Shown one piece after another: positions 33,741 to 43,354 of a stretch of 64,000 bases of DNA. How positions within the stretch are numbered: the stretch's first letter is position 1; each line of letters begins with the position of its first letter. Source of the DNA: Lepus europaeus (Eukaryota; Chordata; Mammalia; Lagomorpha; Leporidae); assembly GCF_033115175.1 (NCBI RefSeq), contig NC_084844.1, forward strand, positions 76,884,531 through 76,948,530, given 5' to 3'. A program made the position numbers and the translations under genes. The notes below the pieces were generated by a model. That model worked only from the letters and a program-made list of their open reading frames with translations, did not search any database and was not told the DNA's origin.

Positions 33741-35261
33741 AGGCCCCTGCGCAGGGGGCATGCCCAGGGCTCAGGCCAGGCCTCAGTTGCCACGGTGCAG
33801 CCCCACCATGGAGCAGAGCCTGCAGATGGAGATCCCCAACTTCGGCCACGGCATCTTGGAGTGCCTCAGCAAACAGTGGATGCAGGGCTGCCCTGTGACG
33901 TGTCGGTGGTGGTCAGTGGTCAGGCCGCGCTGGCCGCCTGAAGCTCCTACTCCTATTCAACAGCAGCCGCAGCGCCGTGGTGGACCTGCCGGCGGCCATG
34001 CAGCCACTGTCGTTCCAGCAGACCCTGAGCTGCTACACGGGCCGCTGAGCACGAACGTGGGGGGCCAGTTCCTGCTCATGGACACAGCTGGCTTCCTGCA
34101 GATCCAGGAAATCCTGGAGAAAGGGGCCAAGTTCTTCCTGAAGGTGAGCTCCTGGAGTGGCATCTCCCAGGGCCTGCACGCCGAGGGGCGCCCTAGTCCG
34201 AGCCACAGAGCCCTGTGGTGCAGACTTCCAGCTGGCCGGCCTGCAGCTCGCTGCTGCCCCTTGTGTCGTGGGTCAGGACGGAGCAGCAGGAGTCGGACTC
34301 AGTGCAGTGCATGCCTGAGGCCAAACGACTGTGGGACGGTGGCCCCAAGGAGGGGGCTGCGGCGGCAGTGGTGGTAGCCGCAAGATGGCCAAGTTCTCCG
34401 TGCTGGACCTGGCGGCCAACAGGCAGCCCCCACAGCAGGCCCCCACCAGGGTGGCCTTGGCCATGGGGGTGGAGCAGGGCAGCCAGCCAGCGGGGTGGTG
34501 GCAGCAGCTGCGGGCGTGGGGAGCGGGCCCAGCATGTCAGAGCGCAGGAGCCCGGGCACCTGGAGCGCCTACACCAGCGACAGCCCAGCTTCTACCACAA
34601 GGAGGAGGACGTGGGGGGGAAGGCTAGGACGAGCAGTGCCGGCAGATCTGCAACAGGTACACCGTGCACAGCGCGATGAATGTGGGCCCGACAGCTGAGA
34701 AGGTTGAGGCCCTCCCGGAACCTACAGTCGGATCCGGGTGTGGCAAGATTGGCGTCGCTCCCGGCCCAGCTCATCGACCAGATCGGCACCCGTTGTCATC
34801 CCAAGCTCCAGGACAAGGGCGACCCCTCCGAGAAGCCAGAGCTGGTGGCAGGCGCCAAGGTGTGCATCAGAGGGCGCAGCTCAGGAACCCGGCACGAGGT
34901 CTTGCCGTGGTCGCTCATCGCCGCCTCCTTTGACCTGAACGCACTGGCCCACAGCTGTGGCACCAGAACCCGCTGGACAGCCGCGCTCTCCACGCTGTCC
35001 AGTACCACTGCCGGAACTTCAAGGAGAGCGAGAGGAACACCATCGCGGCCGGCGTGTGCCCCAACGCATGCCGGATTGTGCGCCAGAGCTGGATGCCCAA
35101 GCTAAAGCTGCTCACCTGAGGGTGACCCTACACCACCTGCATCAGGGACTCAGGCAAGATGGAGCTGGAGGTGACAGGCAGGGAGTACGGCTTCCAGCTG
35201 GCCAGCTATGGGGCAAGGCGGCCCCTCCGCGGAGGCCCTGCAGTAACTGTGCCCCCATACC

Positions 35262-35742
35262 CCACCCAGGAGGGCCATCACACTCCCCCCACCTCACCCA
35301 GGGGGGCCGTCACACTCCCCCACCCCACCCGGGAGGGCTGTCACACTCCCCCCCCCACCCAGGGAGGCCATCATACTCCCCCACCCCACCTGGGCGGGCC
35401 GTCACACTCCAACCACGCCACCCCCATGTCCTGTCACATTCCCCCCACCTGGGGGGGCCGTCACACTCCCCCACTCCACCCTTCTGTCTTGTCACACTCC
35501 CCCACCCCACCCAGGGGGGGCATCACACTCCCCCCACCCCACCCAGGGGGCCATCACACTCCCCCACCCCACCCAGGGGGGCCGTCACACACCCCACCCC
35601 ACCAGGGGGGCTGTCACACACCTGACCCCACCCGGGAGGGCTGTCACACTCCCCCACTCCAACCGGGAGGGCCGTCACACTCCCCCACTCAACCCGGGGG
35701 GGGCTGTCACACTCCCCCCACCCCCATGTCCTGTCACACACA
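35262..35742. repeat. minisatellite of about 32-bp units in the NACC1 retrocopy 3' UTR
   Basis: About 14 units share GCCGTCACACTCCCCC, ending in ACCCAGGGGG or ACCCGGGAGGG, with length variants from 25 to 35 bp. It begins just after the retrocopy stop codon. One strand is very C-rich and the other has frequent GGGGG runs. Apparent proteins over it are low-complexity shadows. Confidence 0.9.
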
Positions 35743-36249
35743 CCTTGTTCAGCAGCTACTGTCTGTCCCTCCCCAGGCCCCGTGGGGGGGGGCACTGCAT
35801 GCTCCTGGGCCCCCTCCCCTGTCCCAGCTCCTTCCCCATTGTGAGAGGCCAGGAGGAGTCAGCAAGGGTGGGCAGGTGGGTGGGGGGCAGGCCCGGGTTT
35901 CCTTCTTCCACACACAGTTCCCCCCTTCCCTCACCCCAAGCGTTGTGCCCCCTCACTCACTAATTCGGGCACAGGGCAGGGGCCTGCCTGGCGGAAGTCC
36001 TTCTTCAGACTCCGCTGGGACTCGAGGGGGGCTCTCAGGACCCCTCCCCATCCCCCAGTGCTTCCAGGCCTCCAAAAACCGCCTCCTTGCCTCTTTCTCA
36101 GTCCCTGTGCCTGGGGGCTGGGGGTGGCAGCCCAGCACCCTGCTCTTACCCCTCCATCTAGCCTGTTTGCCCCTCCCCCATCACCTGGAGCCCAAGGGAG
36201 GGAGATCCTCAGCCAAGGAGGCTCTTGGGGCGCCCACCTCAGGCTAGCG

Positions 36250-36285
36250 GAATGTGTGTGTGTGTATGTCTGTGTGTGCGCATGT
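36250..36285 (+). repeat. short TG-rich repeat in retrocopy 3' UTR
   Basis: TGTGTGTGTGTATGTCTGTG type simple sequence within the NACC1 3' UTR. Confidence 0.8.
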
Positions 36286-36880
36286 CCATGCAAATTGAAT
36301 GAAGGTAAAGAGGCAGAATTGGACCAGGGTGGGCATGGGGGGAGTAGGCTGGGAGGGGCGAGGTTGCTGCCCTGCCCTCCACTCCCCGCCCCTGCCCTGC
36401 TGCCACCCCACCCCTGGACAGGGCCCCCAGCCCCTACCTGTGTACATAACTTTTTAAAACATTTTTTAGCGAATGAAATATTGAAGTGTAAGATTTTCTT
36501 TTATTTTTCAAACCACCGGGACTGGGTATGACCCCACCCCCCCATCTCCAGGTCCCCGGTGGGGGTGGGACGCAAGTGGAAGGCAGGATACTGGGGGGGC
36601 ATGTACTGGGCAGGCAGGCAGAGTGTGTGTGGAGTGTGCCTGCGTGTTCCTGACACGGGTCCCATGGGTCAGACCCTCTCCCCTCCCTCCCTCAACTCCC
36701 CCCCCCCCCACTGCTGTAGTTCAAGGAAGGTCCTGGCCTTGGCTGGTTGGGTGAGCCTGGTTACCCCAGGGGCAGAGCAGGGTCCACTTGGGCCGCTGGC
36801 AAAGTTTTTTCTCTCACCATTCCTCTCCTTCTCCTCGCTCAGGGCAAGTGTGTGTGTACGTGAGTGTGCATAAGTGGGTG

Positions 36881-36987
36881 TGTGTACACGAGTGTGTGTA
36901 AGCAGGTGTTTGTACCTGCACATGCGCACACAGTGTGTGTACACGAGTGTGTGTAAGCAGGTGTTTGTACCTGCACATGCGCACACA
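36881..36987 (+). repeat. 55-bp tandem duplication in retrocopy 3' UTR
   Basis: A unit starting TGTGTACACGAGTGTGTG and ending GCACATGCGCACACAG occurs twice in tandem with a period of 55 bp. Confidence 0.85.
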
Positions 36988-38015
36988 GAGTGTTCTCCCC
37001 GCCCCCATTACCCAGCCTTTCTGCCCCCTGCCTCTGACTTCTGTGTGCCCCTTGTACCCAAAGATCTTGCTTTCCAGAGGAGGCTTTTTAGGGCAGGTTC
37101 TGGTGGGGGGGCCGGAGGGGGTCGCCCCTCACTGGACCCTTCCAACAGCGTGCCGCCAGCCTGCTTTGGGGGGAGTCATGGCGCTCTTTTCTCTTAGCCC
37201 GGCCCGCGCCTTAGCCCCCAGCCAACCCGAGGGTGTTTGTGGTGGGGGGTAGTCAGCACCCCCTGCTAAAGCGCAAACATCTTAGTTCACGCCACCCCCA
37301 CCCCAGCGCCGACCCCAAAGCACAATATCCTGGTGACACTTAGCAAGCAGCTGGGGCCGGGGGCAGGCAGGGGGCTCCAGCCAGACCCTCAGAAGACAGT
37401 GGGCATGCCCAGGTGTGCCCAGGCCTCACAGGCCTGAGCAGGGGGGACTGGCTCTCTGGAGCCAGGGTCTCCTCCCTCTCCACCTTTTCCCACGGTGGGG
37501 GCACTCCGCTGTACCCGGGCCAGGTGGCAGAGCCCAGTGGTCTTCAGGGATCCCGGGAGGTGGCCCCTGGCTCCTGGGACTGAGGGGGGACTACCCACCA
37601 GGAGAGCCAAAGACAGGGCTGTGCCTTAGCCCAGGGGCCCCTGGGCGGCCAGCTGCTGTCCCTCCTTGCCCTGCCCTGCACCCCATGGTTGCTCACCCTG
37701 GGCAGCCAGGAAGGAATGCAAACAGGGGAGAATCATCCATGGACATTAAAAAAAAAAAAAAAAAACTGAAAGAAAAAATAAAAAAGACTGTAGGGTCTTC
37801 CCCTACCTGCGCTCCCTTTCCTCCCCCGGCCACCCACACCCGGGCCCCCAAGCCCCTTTTCACGCAGGGCCAATCGCCCCGACACCTGGCCCCACGTGAA
37901 ATGCCAAGGCCCTCCCTTCTCGCCCCCTCCTCGGGCCTGGAGGTGAGATTGCACATGAACTTCTGTAAACGAGGAGCGTCGTCGGGAAATGTGAACCCCA
38001 GAGTGTCCGTGATAG

Positions 38016-38021
38016 AATAAA
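38016..38021 (+). terminator. AATAAA polyadenylation signal of the NACC1 retrocopy
   Basis: The hexamer lies about 20 bases before the A-run at 38041, the spacing expected for a genuine mRNA 3' end copied by L1 machinery. Confidence 0.85.
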
Positions 38022-38475
38022 CTAAACGCCTTTGTAAGAGAAAAAAATTCAAGTCTCATGACAATTTATGTTCATATCTTTGGAAAATATGACATTAATA
38101 TGATTAGAAATAGATATTCCTCTGTAATCAGCTACATGTACTTACTATTTATATGTATTCATTGCATAGTCTAGTGCATTTCCATGTCAGAGAAAACTAT
38201 TGCGGGACATGGCGCTATCTAAGCAGGAATTCTCGCTGCTGTTAAAGTTTGATTCCCTGAGAAATCATGATGACATTCATGGCCGTTGTTATTAGTCAGG
38301 CACAGTGTTCCTTTCTGAGGACAGGGATAGGTTCAGAGTCCTTCTCAACACAGTGGCTCATGACAGCCTCTGGTCCATTAACCTCAGTGTAGTGATGAAA
38401 CCTAGATAGGGTGCCTCTCCCAACTTGGGTGCTCATTGTTTTCAGGGATCCAGTGCCTGCAAGGTAGAATAGTTA

Positions 38476-38489
38476 CCACTAGATGGCAG
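38476..38489 (+). promoter_or_regulatory. CTCF-binding consensus
   Basis: CCACTAGATGGCAG matches all 14 positions of the core consensus CCASYAGRKGGCRS. It is orientated forward. The opposite-orientated motif at 16612 lies 22 kb to the left, so the two point away from each other. Confidence 0.55.
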
Positions 38490-38835
38490 TCCAACCTTTA
38501 AAAGGAATCCTTCCATGCCCATGCCTCTAAACTAGTCCATTCAAGGCTTTTGTACACCTAAGTGACCCAGGTTATGAACCCTCACAACAGCTGTTGTTAA
38601 CCTACCTTCTGATTGCAACTGGTGAAAACTCATCTCCATGTCCTTAATTGTGGTACTCAAAAATGAAAAATTTGGGGAAGAAACCATAGATTTCAACCTT
38701 GCCTTGTTGCTAGAAGCAATTTTGCCCATAATATCTGGAGTATCATGTGTCCTTTTAGTGTCTCTTGTCTTCCATCTTATTCCAGGGAGGTGTGTTTTCT
38801 AATTCTCATTCCTTTTTTCTCTCCACCAGTTATTT

Positions 38836-38932
38836 AGTTTTCTTCTGAACCTTAGATTCCTCATTTGGAAAGGAAGATTAAAAACACTCTCTCAGAGGGT
38901 TATTGTAGAGGGTAGAGGTGAGTTATGGAAAA
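38836..38932 (+). mobile_element. MIR, sense
   Basis: CTTAGATTCCTCATTTGG and AGAGGGTTATTGTAGAGG correspond to the MIR 3' half. Ancient and diverged. Confidence 0.6.
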
Positions 38933-39066
38933 TATTTTTTCATAAACAGGTTTTTTTGCATTTTAATGACATCATTGTTAGAGTTTTGCTATTTATTTGT
39001 GCTCTCTCTCTCTCTTCTTCCCTCCCTCCCACCCACACACTCCTTCTCTCCACATACCTCTATTGT

Positions 39067-39530
39067 GAGTATTCAAAAAATTCATGAAAAATGTGTCTTA
39101 AGAAAGAACTATGCATGAATTTTGAAATGTTTGCACTGAAATAAACTTGTCCTTTTAAAACAAAAAAATTATTTATTTATTTACTTTATTTACTTATTTG
39201 AAAAAGTTGTAGAGAGAGAGAATCTTCCATCTGCTGGTTCACTTCCCAGATGACTGCAATGTCCATTTTTGGGCCAGGCTGTAACCAAGAGCCAGGAGCT
39301 TCTTCCTGGTCTCCCACATGGCTACGGGGGCCCAAATACTTGGGCCATCCTTTGCTGCTTCCCCAAGCATGTTGGCAGGGATCTGGATTGGAAGTGGAGC
39401 AACCAGGACATGAACCAGCTCTCATAGGGGATGCCTGTGTCACAGGTGCCAGCTTTACCTGCTACACCACACTGGTCCCTAAATTTGTCTTTTAATACTA
39501 TTTTCCATGAACTTTTTGAAGTACTCTTAT
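39067..39530. mobile_element. palindromic mariner-type MITE interrupted by a SINE
   Basis: The left end GAGTATTCAAAAAATTCATG and the right end (reading GAGTACTTCAAAAAGTTCAT on the other strand) are inverted repeats. The SINE at 39160-39479 sits in its middle. Without the SINE the MITE is about 135 bp, similar to the 117-bp relative at 13682. Confidence 0.65.
39160..39479 (-). mobile_element. old lagomorph SINE, antisense, nested in the MITE
   Basis: The tail (AAAAAATTATTTATTTATTT) lies at the left and the head (CCTGCTACACCACACTGGTCCC) at the right. The imperfect flanking repeats AAACTTGTCCTTTTAA and AAATTTGTCTTTTAA mark its target duplication in the MITE. Confidence 0.85.
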
Positions 39531-39539
39531 ATATATGTT

Positions 39540-40665
39540 TTTATATGAAACAAAATTTAGCAATATCTTTTTATTTTGTTAATGAACTGAAAAATTCCAC
39601 AGCTCTCTCCTTGATATTCCCCATTTTTTCACATGTGTTACTGAAGTTCAGGAGAAGGCCCACTATTCATTTTGTGATGTAAGAAGCTTTCATTTGGGCC
39701 TAGCTCCCCAGAAGTGCTAAACCTTTCAGCATTTTTCTTTCCGGGGTTCTCGTAACCTCTAATCGCTTGGTGCTAGTATTTCAGTTCCACAGGTGCTGCA
39801 ATTATTTTATAGCCTCAGTTTTAATTTTGAAGTATGAAACCATTTTTCCCTCCTCTATACCTACCAGAGTGCTTTGTATCAATCAAATTTGCACATCCAT
39901 TGTTCCACTCCCTTCACTTCTTCCAAAAAAAAAAAAAAACAAACACTCTATGAATCTAAGGGCATAGTAGGCACTTAATTAATGTTTATTTACCACGTGT
40001 CACAATTTATTGATGAAATACTATTCCATGGGACGAAAAGACAGTGAGTAGATTGTCTTGCGGCCTTTCTGCTCCTCTGTTTTTAGAGCTCTTCATCAAT
40101 GTGAGATTGTTATGCCTTAATTAGAACTTAAGTACCCATGAATACATTTAAATGATTGTAAATTTCAGAGATAATGTTTCCAATTCACATACCTTAGTCT
40201 TTCTCTGTATCAAGGTACAGGGTGTTATTTAAGCTAACAGATAATTATCTTTCATTACATTAGCAGTATGCAACTTGACCTTAAAAGCCTGCTTAACTTA
40301 ACAAGATGGCAATGAATCCAGCCACCAGCTGTGCCTCCCTGTACTCCACAGTTCTTGGTACCTGTGAATGGATCTTGATTTTGGAAGACTGAAGGAGTCC
40401 TTCATATTCCCGTGGTATCCAGAATTATTGGTGTTTTCAGGCCATAGCACTGCAAGATCTCTCATGAATTTCTGTTGGACTCAAAATACTTTTGAAATCT
40501 GTGTTTTTGTTCTGATTGTTCCTAGACCTACAGGTATTCATGCATTTCTGAGATGTGTTCCTCTGATGTGCATATGTGCCTATTGCTTATCCTGTCTCAG
40601 ATTATTACCAAAACCTAGATGAAAACAAAACTTCAGCAGTATGAGATTTGAATGTACATGAAACT
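39540..40665. other. unassigned AT-rich DNA
   Basis: No gene. A fragment near 39960 (CATAGTAGGCACTTAATTAA) resembles an MIR 3' end but is too short to call. Confidence 0.4.
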
Positions 40666-40686
40666 GTTTAGAAGTAGAACATATTT

Positions 40687-41026
40687 GGCCAGTGCCGCGG
40701 CTCACTAGGCTAATCCTCCGCTTTGTGGCGCCGGCACACCGGGTTCTAGTCCCGGTCAGGGCACCGATCCTGTCCTGGTTGCCCCTCTTCCAGGCCAGCT
40801 CTCTGCTGTGGCCAGGGAGTGCAGTGGAGGATGGCCCAAGTCCTTGGGCCCTGCACCCCATGGGAGACCAGGAGAAGCACCTGGCTCCTGCCATCGGAAC
40901 AGCGCAGTGCGCCGGCCACAGCGCGCCTACCGCGGCGGCCATTGGAGGGTGAACCAACGGCAAAAAGGAAGACCTTTCTCTCTGTCTCTCTCTCTACTGT
41001 CCACTCTGCTTGTCAAAAAAAAAAAA
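40687..41026 (+). mobile_element. young full-length C-SINE with perfect target-site duplication
   Basis: It runs from GGCCAGTGCCGCGGCTCACT to an A tail and contains the long GC-rich form of the body (GCGCGCCTACCGCGGCGGCC). The 16-bp repeat GAAGTAGAACATATTT is identical at 40671-40686 and 41027-41042. The perfect duplication and consensus-like body indicate a recent insertion. Confidence 0.96.
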
Positions 41027-41364
41027 GAAGTAGAACATATTTAATGTGCTATAAGTTACACAAATGAATTAAGATGGTTTAAAAAGAAAACAAGCCAAGA
41101 TTTCAGTGACTATTTTTTTGACCTTATAGTGACTAAAGTTTTCTTAACAATGGAAAAAGCAACAAGAGAAAATAAAGTTACAACTAAATTATACATGAAT
41201 TAAAAATTTTCAATGTTTTAAAAATCTAGACAGTTTGATAAAAAAAAAGTTCTGGCTGATAAATTTTTGATGTCTTTGATGTGTGAAAAACTTTCTTCTT
41301 GATCATTAAGGCATACTAAAATAAAAGCAATATTACAATTATTATTAAAAACAATGTTAATTTT

Positions 41365-41691
41365 AAAAAATATTTTGTTTATTTGAAAGGCAGAGTTACA
41401 GAGAGAGGGAGAGAGAAAGGGAGAAAGAGATCCTCCATTGGGTGGCTCACTCCCCAAATGGCCACAAGGCCAGGTAGGGCCAGGCTGAAGCCAGGAGCCA
41501 GGAGCTTCTTCCAGGTCTGCTGCATGGGTGCAGTGGCCCAAACACTTAGGCCATCTTCTTTGCCTTCTCAGGCCATCAGCAGGGAGCTGTAGCTGACACA
41601 GAACAGCCAGGACAAGAAGTAGCACCCATATGGGATGCTGGCATTGCAGGTCATGGCTTTACCTGCTTTGTCACAATGCCAGCCCCCATCA
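41365..41691 (-). mobile_element. old lagomorph SINE, antisense, with target-site duplication
   Basis: The tail (ATTTTGTTTATTTGAAAGGC) is at the left and the head (CACAATGCCAGCCCCCA) at the right. CAATGTTAATTTTTAAAAA before and CAATATTAATTTTTAAAAA after it form the duplication. Confidence 0.9.
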
Positions 41692-41712
41692 CCAATATTA
41701 ATTTTTAAAAAC

Positions 41713-41758
41713 ATTCTTTGTTGGATATCCTTCTCCAAACTTTTCATGTATTCTTTTT
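41713..41758 (+). repeat. 46-bp segment duplicated at 43306-43351
   Basis: The segment starts ATTCTTTGTTGGATATCC. It is identical over its first 35 bases to the one at 43306 and differs at two of the next 11. Confidence 0.9.
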
Positions 41759-41774
41759 ACTTTCATTATAATTC

Positions 41775-41975
41775 TTTGAATCGATGCTATCACTCCATTT
41801 CACAGATGAAGAAATTAAGATGCTGTTATTACTGCAGTTCACATGGGAGGCTAAGTAACTTGTTCATGCTGGAACAACTAGTACATTGTGTACTCTTCCT
41901 AACTCTAAGACTGGTTTTGTTGATTCTGGAGTGTGACTGTTTTCCATGCTCTTAACTATTATCCTGTACTTCCTA
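41775..41975 (-). mobile_element. MIR, antisense
   Basis: CCATTTCACAGATGAAGAAA, GGCTAAGTAACTTGTTCA and a final CATGCTCTTAACTATTATCC follow the antisense MIR order. It is nearly full length but diverged. Confidence 0.75.
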
Positions 41976-42039
41976 AAATGAGCAAAGGACAAGAAAGGAA
42001 GTTTTCAAAAGATGAGATAAAATGACTCCAAAAGCATAA

Positions 42040-42150
42040 GCATTTTGCAGTTTCACTAATAAATGCAAATTAAAACTAAAATGCAGTGTTTTTTCTTGCT
42101 AACAGAGTGATGACAATAAGAAATTTTTGTGAAGTGGTGCTGGAAATGCA
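42040..42150 (+). mobile_element. possible old L1 3'-end remnant
   Basis: TTCACTAATAAATGCAAATTAAAACT resembles the C-terminal ORF2 region of old mammalian L1 families. The rest is too diverged to follow. Confidence 0.35.
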
Positions 42151-42349
42151 TGAGTTTCAGCATGGGGTTAAAACGTGTGTCCCTGTCGGCGGAACAGATA
42201 TGATTGAGGATAGATGTCAGGTTAAGCCTGGAAATTCTGCTGCTGCCAGTAGGGAGCGGCCATTGTCTTTGGTTGCACTTCTGGAGCACTTTGGGAAAGA
42301 TGCGTCTTTCCCATGGTCAGATTTTTGAGCTTTAAGTGATCAGTTGGTT

Positions 42350-43250
42350 ACATTCATGGCTGTTAGCATAGTATGCAAGATTGTCTTTTCCTCAGATGAT
42401 AGGGTCTGGTGGGTAATGACTGAACGCACATGTGTATAGGATGACTAGAGGTTTCAGTGGCTTTCCTTTCAGCAAATCTCTCAAGATGTTGTTGCCAGGG
42501 TTTCAGCACTGATGATAAATTTTAAATTATATGTTTATTTGTGGTAAGATGAAATTTGAGAGGAAATTCAAAAAACTGATCTTACTTGCCTCCACTGTTG
42601 ACAAAGGATTCTTAATGTTTGGTTTGGTACAAAATGCAGGGGATATAGCTCTAATTCCTTTATTCAAACTCAGTAAATAGTTTGCGACAATGAATTTCCA
42701 ATTGTTTCCAAGTAGAGAAGATTTACTTGTATATTAATGAGGCACAGGTGTTGGGCCCCTGGTGCCTGCATGCCTGGAAGGCATATTTCAGTTGTTTATC
42801 TACTCAGCAATAGGTACTACAAGGTATTCAGGCTTGCCTTAGCAGTTTTTACAGTGAGGCTTTTTAACCTTTTGATATTTTTTTCAAATTTACCCTCACC
42901 TATTAAAATTTTAAAACTGATCATGTAGAAAGAAGTTGCAGAGATTTCAATAGTGAATAGCAGTAACAGCTAAAGAAAATAGTCTTATTATACTTAACTG
43001 CCCAGCCTAACATTAAAGAGAAACAGGCTTATCTACATGAATATTTCATGTGAGAAATCAGTGTAATCAACAATTCATCTTTTCTTGCATATTTTTGAGG
43101 AAATATGTCTTTGGCAGTCAAGTATTTATTTGGAGTCAACTATTTATATTAATATTCAGTTTTTTGTTTATTCACTGAACTGTACTACCAGCATTTTGGT
43201 GGAGATGGAATAGCTTCCTTAGACATTATGAATTTCAGTTGCTGGCATAA
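42350..43250. other. unassigned AT-rich DNA
   Basis: Neither a gene nor a named repeat is visible. Confidence 0.4.
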
Positions 43251-43255
43251 TTATA

Positions 43256-43304
43256 GCTTTCTCTCTGTATCTCTCTCTCACTGTCCACTCTGCCTGTCAA
43301 AAAA
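43256..43304 (+). mobile_element. C-SINE tail only (49 bp)
   Basis: Only the last part of a C-SINE is present (TTTCTCTCTGTATCTCTC to CTGCCTGTC and A-run). The sequence that follows directly duplicates a stretch from 1.6 kb upstream. Confidence 0.8.
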
Positions 43305-43305
43305 A

Positions 43306-43351
43306 ATTCTTTGTTGGATATCCTTCTCCAAACTTTTCATACATTCTTTTT
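43306..43351 (+). repeat. 46-bp segment, second copy
   Basis: It matches 41713-41758 at 44 of 46 positions and is joined to a truncated C-SINE tail. Confidence 0.9.
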
Positions 43352-43354
43352 CAT

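Larger units (their letters stand above)
33655..38040 (+). pseudogene. NACC1: processed NACC1 pseudogene, near full length with 3' UTR
   Basis: NACC1 is a nuclear BTB/POZ and BEN-domain transcriptional co-regulator. The coding homology runs from ATG at 33808 (MEQSLQMEIPNFGHGILECL) to the stop at 35244 (frame ending SAEALQ-like). Recognisable landmarks are FLLMDTAGFLQIQEI in the BTB part, [19 protein letters not shown], then [15 protein letters not shown] and the BEN region ([16 protein letters not shown]). The copy is intronless, with at least five frame changes, deletions in the BTB domain and in-frame stops. About 2.8 kb of 3' UTR follow, with AATAAA at 38016-38021 and an A-run from 38041. 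It is a dead retrocopy. GC-rich base composition, inherited from the parent gene, contrasts sharply with the AT-rich neighbourhood. Target duplications were not resolved. Confidence 0.93.
38050..39060. other. mostly unassigned DNA downstream of the retrocopy
   Basis: It contains a CTCF consensus (38476) and an MIR (38836). Otherwise no gene or named element is visible. Confidence 0.4.

Noticed and set aside
35159-36247. 362-codon plus-strand frame, the longest in the window
   Set aside because: It starts inside the NACC1 pseudogene and runs through its 3' UTR minisatellite. The product is low-complexity Pro, His and Gly, with no domain.
42086-42328. 80-codon plus-strand frame that looks protein-like
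   Set aside because: It begins in an apparent old L1 remnant and has no recognised domain or splice sites.
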